From an uncultured Panacagrimonas sp. (lineage in GTDB: Bacteria > Pseudomonadota > Gammaproteobacteria > Nevskiales > Nevskiaceae): DNA of 11,681 nt. Below the pieces are notes generated by a model, which searched no databases, had not been told where the DNA came from, and saw only the letters and a program-made list of their open reading frames with translations. Of the stretch, positions 6,256-11,681 are shown piece after piece. The first letter of the stretch is position 1. Every line of letters starts with the position of its first letter. Where the stretch lies: assembly GCA_946481265.1 (NCBI GenBank), contig CAMLNE010000102.1, positions 1-11,681 of the forward strand. The letters are read 5' to 3'. A program made the translations under genes and the position numbers.

Positions 6256-7730
6256 GCCTCTTCCTCCGGTGCTGCCGGGAGCCGGACGATGAACTCCGCG
6301 CCCCCCCGTTCGGATCGACGGTAGGTCATGTCGCCGCCGTGTGCCTGGACGATGGAGCGACAGATCGACAGGCCGAGCCCCATGCCCTGCGACTTGGTGG
6401 TGAGAAACGGATCGAACAAGCGCGCCTCGACGTCCGGCGGAACGCCGGGACCCTCGTCGGCGACACGAAACTCGAGCGTGCGCTCGTCGACTTTCCGGGT
6501 GCTGACCTGCACCTGCTCGCCGTGCCCGGATTCGCGCATGGCCTCGGCCGCGTTGCGGATCAGGTTGATCAGCACCTGCTGGATCTGGACGCCGTCCACC
6601 AGCACCGGCGGCAGGCCGTTGCCAAGGTCCAGGGCCAGGCGCTGCGAGGTGCCACGCAGGTCGATCTCGATGAGCTGGGCGACTTCCTCGACCAGCGGGT
6701 TGAGCTCGAGCAGGGTGCGTTCGGTGGAGCGCCCGCGTGCCATCGTGCGCAGCCCGCGGATGACCTGGCCGGCGCGTTCGGCCTGCCGGCTGATCTTGTC
6801 CAGCACCTCGATCAGCTCGCCGGGAGTGGTCATCCCCTTGCTGAGCATGCGCCGGCCGGCGCTGGCGTAGGTGCTGATGGCCGCCAGCGGCTGGTTCACC
6901 TCGTGCGCGATGCCGCTGACCATTTCGCCGAGTATCCCGAGGCGTGCGGCATGCGCGAGGCGGTCGCGCAGGCGGTCGACTTCGCGCGTGGCCTGCTGCA
7001 GCGCCGTGCGGTCGAGCAGCTCGGCGATCAGGAGCAGCGGCTTGCCGTCGGCATCGTGGCCGCACCCGGAATAGAACAGCACCGGCAGCGCATGACCCTC
7101 GCGATGGCGCATGCGCACTTCGCGCTGGCGCGTTCCATGGCCGTTCCGCACCTGCTCGAAGTCGTCCACGATCCGCGCCCGATCCTCGGGGTCGACCAGT
7201 TCGGACAGGGCAATCTGCCGGATCGCGTCGAGCTCGTAGCCGAGAAGGGCGAGGCAGGCGGCGTTCGCGTTCTGGATGCGGCCATCCGGATCGGTGATGA
7301 CGATCGGCGTCGGCGCCTGCCTGAACAGCAGGCGCAAGCCCTCGATCGTGCGCCGGAGCCGGGCCTCCTGCAGCTGGCGGCCGGAGATGTCGCGCAGGAT
7401 GCCGACGAATCCCGGCTCGCTGCCATGTCGGAATTCACCGACGGAAAGTTCGATCGGAAACGTGCTGCCGTCACGGCGTTGGGCGATCACCTCGCGACCG
7501 ATGCCGATGATGCGGCGCTCGCCCGTCTGCAGGTAGCGCGCCATGTAACCGTCATGTTCGGAACGGTAGGGCTCGGGCATCAGCATGCGCACGTTGCGGC
7601 CGACGACTTGGTCGGGCCGGTACCCGAAAAGACGCTCGGCGGCATGGTTGAAGCGGGTGATGGTGCCCACGCGATCGATCAGCACCATGCCGTCCACGGC
7701 AGCGTCGAGCAGGGCGTCCAGACGTTCCAC
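6252..7730 (-). CDS. fixL: FixL-type haem-PAS oxygen-sensing histidine kinase
   Basis: A 492-residue soluble histidine kinase. The N-terminal PAS (about 4-118) carries the FixL haem signature: MPEPYRSEHDGYMARY followed by RRIIGIGR. His59 corresponds to the proximal haem ligand (His200 of Bradyrhizobium FixL). Arg65 and Arg79 match its Arg206 and Arg220; the 20-residue His-to-Arg distance is identical. A second PAS without this signature spans about 127-245. The dimerisation/phosphoacceptor helix has His276 in GIAHEVNQPL. The ATPase domain shows an N-box (NLIRNAAEAM), a G1 box (DEGPGVPP) and a G2 box (GMGLGLSICRS). The start is a GTG at 7730, just after an in-frame stop, with no clear ribosome-binding site. 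There is no membrane segment, unlike Sinorhizobium FixL. Oxygen bound to haem should switch off kinase activity toward the overlapping fixJ product. Confidence 0.9.
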   Translation of the reverse strand: MERLDALLDAAVDGMVLIDRVGTITRFNHAAERLFGYRPDQVVGRNVRMLMPEPYRSEHDGYMARYLQTGERRIIGIGREVIAQRRDGSTFPIELSVGEFRHGSEPGFVGILRDISGRQLQEARLRRTIEGLRLLFRQAPTPIVITDPDGRIQNANAACLALLGYELDAIRQIALSELVDPEDRARIVDDFEQVRNGHGTRQREVRMRHREGHALPVLFYSGCGHDADGKPLLLIAELLDRTALQQATREVDRLRDRLAHAARLGILGEMVSGIAHEVNQPLAAISTYASAGRRMLSKGMTTPGELIEVLDKISRQAERAGQVIRGLRTMARGRSTERTLLELNPLVEEVAQLIEIDLRGTSQRLALDLGNGLPPVLVDGVQIQQVLINLIRNAAEAMRESGHGEQVQVSTRKVDERTLEFRVADEGPGVPPDVEARLFDPFLTTKSQGMGLGLSICRSIVQAHGGDMTYRRSERGGAEFIVRLPAAPEEEA

Positions 7731-8106
7731 GGCCGATCAGCTGCCTGTCGTCGACGGCGGCACCGAGGGGATATCGAGGCGATCCCGCCGCGTGGAGGAG
7801 GAGAACCGGCGCATGGTGGAAGTCTATCGCCTGTCCATGGCAGCGTAGGCACAGGTCTGCGGAGCGCCCGCTTGGGGCCCCATGGCGCGGCCAGATCGGA
7901 TTTCAGGCCCGCGCGATCACAAAGGCGCGCACGCGCTTCGCGCCTTGCACGCGCGCCCTCCGCTGCTCCGACGAATCGGCCCCGCGGTCCGCAGACGGAT
8001 TGAGCACGATCCCGCACTCCGGCATGCTCGGATCGACCGGACGACGCCCGCACATGAGTGGCCGGATGCCCATGACATATCGCGCCCCAATCCGGGGACC
8101 AATCGC
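7731..8106. other. 376-base divergent intergenic region between fixL and the GNAT gene
   Basis: I see no protein-coding gene with family similarity here. It must hold the promoters of fixL (leftward) and the GNAT gene (rightward), but I find no good sigma-70 elements, no FNR box and no FixJ box. A GC-rich inverted repeat (GGCGCGC at 7924-7930 and GCGCGCC at 7951-7957) encloses a small inner hairpin. On the minus strand it is followed by TTT, so it could act as an attenuator or terminator-like element upstream of fixL. CCCC/GGGG arms at 8087-8099 lie just before the GNAT start. Confidence 0.5.
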
Positions 8107-8964
8107 ATGACCGTTCGGCTCCGGCCCGTCCGTCCCGAGGATGCCGACATCACCGGCCGCATCTGTTTCGAGGCGTTCAGCACGATCGCCAGGGAGCACG
8201 GCTTTCCTTCCGACGTGCCGGTGCTCGAGGCCGGCATCGGCCTGACCTGCCACATGGTCAGCCGCCGCGATGTCTACGGCGTCGTCGCGGAACGTGATGG
8301 CCGGGTGATCGGAAGCAATTTCATGTGGGAGCAGTCGGTGATCTCGGGTATCGGCCCGATCAGCGTGGATCCGGCGGTGCAGAACGGCGGTGCCGGGCGG
8401 GCGCTGATGGAAGACGCGCTGCAGCGGGCGCGCAGCACTGGTGCCGCTGGCGTCCGGCTGGTGCAAGCCGCCTACCACAACCGGTCGCTGTCGCTGTACA
8501 CGCGGCTGGGCTTCGATACGCGGGAGCCCTTGTCGGTGATGCAGGGCCCGCCGGTCGCGAAGACCCTGCCGGGACGTGCGGTGCGGCCGGCGGTCGAGGC
8601 GGACGTGCCGGCCTGCGAGGCGCTGTCGCAGCGCATCCACGGATTCAGCCGCGGGCCGGAGCTGCGCGACGGTATCGCCCAAGGCACCGCCAGCGTCGTG
8701 ATCGGCGACGGGCGCATCACCGGCTATGCGTCGGCGGTCGGCTTCTTCGGCCACAGCAGCTGCGAAACCGATGAGGATCTGAAGGCGCTGATCGCCGCTG
8801 CGCCGGCGTTCCCCGGCCCCGGCTTCCTGCTGCCGACCCGCAACGCCGCGGTGTTCCGCTGGTGCCTGGATCAGGGCCTGCGCGTGGTCGAACCGATGAC
8901 CTTGATGAGCCTGGGTCTCTACAACGCGCCCGCCGGCGCCTTCATGCCGTCGATCTTTTTCTGA
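8107..8964 (+). CDS. GNAT-family N-acetyltransferase with a second GNAT-like C-terminal half
   Basis: A 285-residue cytoplasmic protein. Residues 1-145 form a GNAT fold: the start TVRLRPVRPEDA is the typical beta-1 entry, and the acetyl-CoA pyrophosphate loop is VQNGGAGRAL (91-100) after the beta-4 segment GIGPISVDP. YHNRSLSLYTRLGF (123-136) is the usual motif B region. Residues 155-285 look like a degenerate second GNAT domain, beginning RAVRPAVEADV and ending with a region like LPTRNAAVFRWCLDQGL. Such two-domain proteins usually have one active half. The ATG at 8107 is chosen because family similarity starts there; the upstream in-frame codons resemble nothing. A GGGGA run lies about nine bases before it. 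The substrate cannot be told from sequence. It is transcribed divergently from fixL, and no functional link is evident. Confidence 0.82.
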   Translation: MTVRLRPVRPEDADITGRICFEAFSTIAREHGFPSDVPVLEAGIGLTCHMVSRRDVYGVVAERDGRVIGSNFMWEQSVISGIGPISVDPAVQNGGAGRALMEDALQRARSTGAAGVRLVQAAYHNRSLSLYTRLGFDTREPLSVMQGPPVAKTLPGRAVRPAVEADVPACEALSQRIHGFSRGPELRDGIAQGTASVVIGDGRITGYASAVGFFGHSSCETDEDLKALIAAAPAFPGPGFLLPTRNAAVFRWCLDQGLRVVEPMTLMSLGLYNAPAGAFMPSIFF

Positions 8965-9041
8965 TCGGGCGCGCGGCTCGCCGCAGGCCGGACGCCGCTC
9001 GGATGGCGCCCTGTTGCGCATGTTTCACATGGCACACTCTT

Positions 9042-9059
9042 GTCACGACGGTCACGACG
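9042..9059. repeat. Tandem 9-base direct repeat
   Basis: GTCACGACG occurs twice in a row, followed by a degenerate third copy (GTCGCGAAC, 9060-9068). It lies just after the CATGT/ACATG inverted repeat. Tandem short repeats upstream of an operon can be an array of regulator half-sites; this is an inference. Confidence 0.5.
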
Positions 9060-9122
9060 GTCGCGAACAAACCACCCCGGGGCTCGTCCCCGTAGACCGG
9101 CACTCCTGCGCAATTTTGAGCC

Positions 9123-9152
9123 GGTGCTGACATTTTTCGTCGGTCAGGCGCC
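9123..9152 (+). other. Long hairpin with an alternative pairing in the leader
   Basis: GGTGCTGAC (9123-9131) pairs with GTCAGGCGCC (9143-9152): nine pairs, one bulged G, an 11-base loop. An alternative perfect pairing, GACATTT (9129-9135) with AAATGTC (9157-9163), shares bases with the first stem, so the two folds exclude each other. This could be an RNA switch or simply chance in GC-rich sequence. Confidence 0.35.
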
Positions 9153-9305
9153 ATGGAAATGTCGCGTCGCCGGCTGACGACCCTGATCCGTGGCCGCCGG
9201 AAGTGTGCGCTGCGTCTCGGCGACAGGGCCCGCCGGGCGCCTTGCTCCATTCGACGCGCCGTGTAACCCCTCCGTCGTCGTCCTGCCCCGGTCGGTCGCC
9301 GCGAG

Positions 9306-9320
9306 TGGCACAAATGTTGG
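9306..9320 (+). promoter_or_regulatory. Weak sigma-54-like -24/-12 sequence
   Basis: TGGCAC-N5-TTGG resembles the sigma-54 consensus TGGCAC-N5-TTGC with correct spacing. The key -12 C is replaced by G, which normally harms function. If used, transcription would start near 9332 and give a leader of about 165 bases to the secretion ATPase gene. Confidence 0.2.
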
Positions 9321-9341
9321 ACCCCCCAAGGCCCAGGGGGT
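9321..9341 (+). other. C-run/G-run hairpin in the leader
   Basis: ACCCCC (9321-9326) pairs perfectly with GGGGGT (9336-9341) across a nine-base loop. No T-tract follows, so it is not an evident intrinsic terminator. Confidence 0.35.
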
Positions 9342-9485
9342 GTGGCGACCCGCCGGAATCATGCGGAGCAAGCCCGACCGGGAGAGAGATTCCCGCCGGC
9401 GGGCCTGACGACCGAATCTTCCGCCGGCACGCGACGCCAGCGGGGCTTGTTTGGGAGCAGGACGGGGGATTCGCCGCGCAAAGAT

Positions 9486-9490
9486 GGAGG
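9486..9490 (+). promoter_or_regulatory. Ribosome-binding site deciding the start of the secretion ATPase
   Basis: GGAGG lies seven bases before a TTG at 9498 and thirteen bases before an ATG at 9504. The spacing favours the TTG, though the ATG remains possible. Confidence 0.55.
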
Positions 9491-9497
9491 TACGACG

Positions 9498-11645
9498 TTG
9501 GGAATGCGAGACCTGGTGGGCGGCAAGCCGGTGACGGACACTCTGCTGGAGTGCCTGATGCTGGTGGCCCTGGGGCATGGCCGCCCGCTGAGCCGCGATG
9601 CGGTGCTCTCCGGCTTGCCGCTGGTGGACGGCCACCTGACGCCGTCGCTGATCCCGCGCGCCGCCGATCGCGCCCACCTGTCGGTCCGCTTCGTTCGCTC
9701 TCGGCTCACCGAGATCGAGGGTGACGCGCTGCCGCTGATCGCCCTGTTCGACGACCAGACCGCGGTCGTGGTCCTCGGCCTGGACCGGGCCCGCGCCACC
9801 GTGCGGCTGCGCGAGCCTGCCACCGGCAGCGACGAGGTCGAATGGCCGCTCGAGGCATTCGAGCGCCGCTGCAGCGGATCGCTGATCCTGATCCGCCCGG
9901 AATTCCAGTTCGATGCGCGCGCGCCGGAAGTCGGCAAGCATCGCCATCGCCACTGGTTCTGGAGCGTCATCCGCGACAACCGCTCGCTGTACGGCGACGC
10001 ATTGGCGGCCGCCGCGCTGATCAACCTGTGCGCGCTCGCGATCCCGCTGTTCTCCATGAACGTGTACGACCGCGTGGTGCCCAACCAGGCGCTGGAGACG
10101 CTGTGGGTGCTGGCGCTGGGCGTGGGCGTGATGCTGCTGGCCGACCTGATGCTGCGCAGCATCCGCGGACACTTCCTGGATCTTGCCGGCAACCGGGTCG
10201 ACGTGCGCCTCTCGGCCTACATCATGGAACGCGTCCTCGGCCTGCGCCTGAGCGAACGTCCCATCTCGGCCGGCTCGTTCGCGGCCAACCTGCGGGCGTT
10301 CGAGCAGGTTCGCGACTTCATCACGTCGGCCTCGGTGGCGGCCCTGATCGATCTGCCGTTTGCCTTCCTGTTCGTGCTGGTCATCGGCTGGATCGCGTGG
10401 CCGCTGGTGCTGCCGCCGCTGATCGGCATGCTGATCGTGGCGATCTATGCCTGGACCATGCAGGCGCCGCTGCGCGCGCTGGCCGAATCCACCTACCGCT
10501 CCGGCGCACTGCGCAACGCCACCCTGGTGGAGAGCCTGGTCGGCCTGGAAACGATCAAGTCGCTCGGCGCCGAGGGCACCATGCAGCGCAAGTGGGAGGA
10601 GAGCGCCACGCACCTGGCGCGGGTCTCCACGCGCCTGCGCCTGCTCTCGATGACCACGCTCAACGGCGCGCAGTTCGTGCAGCAGCTGGTCACCGTCAGC
10701 GTCGTCGTCCTGGGCGTCTACCTGATCGTCGATCGCGAACTGACGATGGGCGGGCTGATCGCGGCAACGGTGCTGTCCGCCCGCGCGATGGGGCCGCTGG
10801 GCCAGGCCACAGGCCTGATGATGCAGTACCACAACGCGCGCACCGCGCTGACCTCGCTCGACGAGATCATGGGACGACCGATCGAGCGCCCGGAGCAGTC
10901 GGGCTTCGTCAGCCGGCCGGTGCTCAAGGGCCAGATCGTGTTCAAGGACGTGACCTTCCGCTATCCGGGCCAGGAGAACGCGGCGCTGCGCGGTGTCAGC
11001 CTGTCGATCCAGGCCGGCGAGAAGGTGGCGATCCTCGGTCGGGTCGGGTCGGGCAAGTCGACGATCAACAAGCTGATCATGGGCCTGTACCAGCCGGACG
11101 CCGGCGCCGTGCAGATCGATGGCGTGGACCTGCGCCAGATGGACCCGGCCGAACTGCGTCGCGGCATCGGCTACTGCGCACAGGACGTGACCCTGTTCTA
11201 CGGCACGCTGCGCGAGAACCTGCGCATGAGCGCGCCGCTGGCCGACGACGCCATGCTGGTGCGCGCGGCGCAGATCGCCACCATCAGTGACTTCGTCGAT
11301 GCGCATCCGCGCGGGTTCGACATGCTCATCGGTGAGCGCGGCGACACGATCTCCGGTGGACAGCGGCAGGGCGTCGGCCTGGCACGTGCGCTGATCGGCG
11401 ATCCGCCGATCCTGCTGCTCGACGAGCCGACCGGGTCGATGGACCACAGCACCGAGGAAACCGTGCGCAAGCGGCTGGGCGCTGCGATCGGCGACAAGAC
11501 CGTCATCATCGTCACGCATCGCACCTCGCTGCTCGACCTGGTCGACCGCCTGATCGTGATCGACGCCGGTCGCGTCGTGGCCGACGGTCCGAAGGACCGG
11601 GTCGTGGCGGCGCTGCGCAGTGGGCAGGTGGAGAAGGCGGCCTGA
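9498..11645 (+). CDS. lapB: Type I secretion ABC transporter (permease/ATPase), LapB/LssB type
   Basis: The inner-membrane motor of a type I secretion system, expected to export a large RTX-type adhesin or toxin through an adaptor and a TolC-like pore. From the TTG at 9498 it has 715 residues, the usual family length. The N-terminal region (about 8-140) is a C39-peptidase-like domain in which the catalytic Cys and His positions are replaced, so it should bind substrate and not cleave it. The membrane domain (about 160-440) has some six hydrophobic segments, for example 168-188 and 281-303. The ATPase domain follows: Walker A GRVGSGKST (514-522), Q-loop near CAQD, signature SGGQRQ (619-624), Walker B ILLLDE (638-643), H-loop His674. 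An ATG at 9504 is the alternative start; longer N-terminal readings lack family similarity. The stop overlaps the next ATG by one base, so the genes form an operon. The cargo gene is not in the window. Confidence 0.9.
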   Translation: MGMRDLVGGKPVTDTLLECLMLVALGHGRPLSRDAVLSGLPLVDGHLTPSLIPRAADRAHLSVRFVRSRLTEIEGDALPLIALFDDQTAVVVLGLDRARATVRLREPATGSDEVEWPLEAFERRCSGSLILIRPEFQFDARAPEVGKHRHRHWFWSVIRDNRSLYGDALAAAALINLCALAIPLFSMNVYDRVVPNQALETLWVLALGVGVMLLADLMLRSIRGHFLDLAGNRVDVRLSAYIMERVLGLRLSERPISAGSFAANLRAFEQVRDFITSASVAALIDLPFAFLFVLVIGWIAWPLVLPPLIGMLIVAIYAWTMQAPLRALAESTYRSGALRNATLVESLVGLETIKSLGAEGTMQRKWEESATHLARVSTRLRLLSMTTLNGAQFVQQLVTVSVVVLGVYLIVDRELTMGGLIAATVLSARAMGPLGQATGLMMQYHNARTALTSLDEIMGRPIERPEQSGFVSRPVLKGQIVFKDVTFRYPGQENAALRGVSLSIQAGEKVAILGRVGSGKSTINKLIMGLYQPDAGAVQIDGVDLRQMDPAELRRGIGYCAQDVTLFYGTLRENLRMSAPLADDAMLVRAAQIATISDFVDAHPRGFDMLIGERGDTISGGQRQGVGLARALIGDPPILLLDEPTGSMDHSTEETVRKRLGAAIGDKTVIIVTHRTSLLDLVDRLIVIDAGRVVADGPKDRVVAALRSGQVEKAA

Positions 11646-11681
11646 TGAACGCTCCCTCCGACGTGCCGACCCCCGTGCCCG
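11645..11681 (+). CDS. Start of the next gene, probably the HlyD/LapC-type membrane fusion protein (3' part missing)
   Basis: Only twelve codons are visible (MNAPSDVPTPVP). The ATG shares one base with the TGA of the transporter gene, so translation is probably coupled. The gene after a LapB/LssB-type ATPase is normally the periplasmic adaptor of the same secretion system. That identity comes from context; the twelve residues show nothing specific. Confidence 0.5.
   Translation, partial: MNAPSDVPTPVP

Larger units (their letters stand above)
8965..9497. other. 533-base region upstream of the type I secretion operon
   Basis: No convincing gene is seen. Its base composition is locally more varied than in the flanking genes. 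It holds a short inverted repeat CATGT-TTC-ACATG (9019-9031), a tandem repeat (9042-9059), a GC hairpin CGGGG-CTCGT-CCCCG (9078-9092), a longer bulged hairpin (9123-9152) with an overlapping alternative pairing, a C/G-run hairpin (9321-9341) and a sigma-54-like sequence (9306-9320). Together these suggest a regulated promoter and a structured 5' leader. I tried to match it to a c-di-GMP (GEMM) riboswitch and could not. Confidence 0.5.

Noticed and set aside
7813..7848. An 11-codon plus-strand reading frame after a strong GGAGGAGGAG
   Set aside because: It is too short, unlike known leader peptides, and its relation to the GNAT gene about 260 bases downstream is unclear. The purine run may be chance.
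6132..8003. A long plus-strand open frame opposite fixL and fixJ
   Set aside because: No domain is visible, and the opposite strand encodes kinase and regulator motifs in full. The same holds for the long plus-strand frames at 696-2099 and 4147-5592.
7999..8012. TTGAGCACGATCCC as an FNR box upstream of fixL or the GNAT gene
   Set aside because: Three of ten specified bases mismatch, and the second half-site is poor.
7882..8106. Upstream in-frame extension of the GNAT protein
   Set aside because: The added residues are Arg/His/Pro-rich and unrelated to the family; GNAT similarity begins exactly at the ATG at 8107.
9061..9120. A c-di-GMP (GEMM) riboswitch before the secretion operon
   Set aside because: There is an ACAAACC segment and a nearby hairpin, but the conserved GEMM core and the GAAA tetraloop/receptor elements are not present in order.
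9342..9497. Upstream in-frame extension of the secretion ATPase
   Set aside because: The extra 52 residues are basic and unconserved, and GGAGG at 9486-9490 fits the start at 9498 or 9504.
9144..11519. A very long open frame on the minus strand opposite the secretion ATPase gene
   Set aside because: Its translation is low-complexity, rich in Arg, Gln, His and Asp, with no recognisable domain. It mirrors a well-supported ABC transporter and is a GC-rich shadow.

Overview
The window is GC-rich DNA (about two thirds G+C by eye) with tightly packed genes. It looks like a chromosomal segment of a proteobacterium. The protein types (FNR-type regulator, FixL/FixJ pair, YcbB-type L,D-transpeptidase, LapB/LssB-type secretion ATPase) fit a gamma- or betaproteobacterium, perhaps Xanthomonadales-like. 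This placement is an inference from protein style only. I saw no mobile element, tRNA, rRNA or CRISPR array.

Layout, left to right. (1) 1-247, minus: the N-terminal part of a cysteine-bearing FNR-type regulator, cut by the window edge. A FixJ-like box lies upstream of it at 330-342. (2) 378-2141, minus: a periplasmic YcbB/LdtD-type L,D-transpeptidase. (3) 2187-2555, minus: a small TraR/DksA-type zinc-finger protein, probably cotranscribed with the transpeptidase. (4) 2556-2732: a divergent promoter region with two near-perfect FNR/ANR boxes. (5) 2733-3605, plus: an ETHE1/Blh-type persulfide dioxygenase. 3606-3762 is a convergent gap in which I see no gene and no clear terminator. (6) 3763-5526, minus: a PAS-GGDEF-EAL c-di-GMP protein with a third FNR-like box upstream (5589-5602). 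(7) 5641-7730, minus: fixJ and fixL, overlapping by 4 bases. FixL carries the haem-PAS signature. (8) 8107-8964, plus: a two-domain GNAT acetyltransferase. (9) 8965-9497: a 533-base leader or intergenic region with repeats and hairpins. (10) 9498-11645, plus: a LapB/LssB-type type I secretion ABC transporter, overlapping by one base the start of the next gene, probably the HlyD/LapC-type adaptor.

The main idea is that 1-7730 reads as one oxygen-response island. A haem oxygen sensor kinase (FixL) would phosphorylate FixJ. FixJ could activate the FNR-type gene through the box at 330-342. The FNR protein, which has its own cysteine cluster, could act on the three boxes. Those boxes would control a ppGpp/DksA-like RNA polymerase effector with a cell-wall crosslinking enzyme, a persulfide dioxygenase, and a c-di-GMP enzyme. 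The three boxes are centred about 60 to 70 bases upstream of the chosen start codons, which suits class II FNR activation. The gene identities are well supported. The regulatory wiring is inferred from short motifs and is untested. The secretion locus at the right may be an independent unit; its substrate is outside the window.
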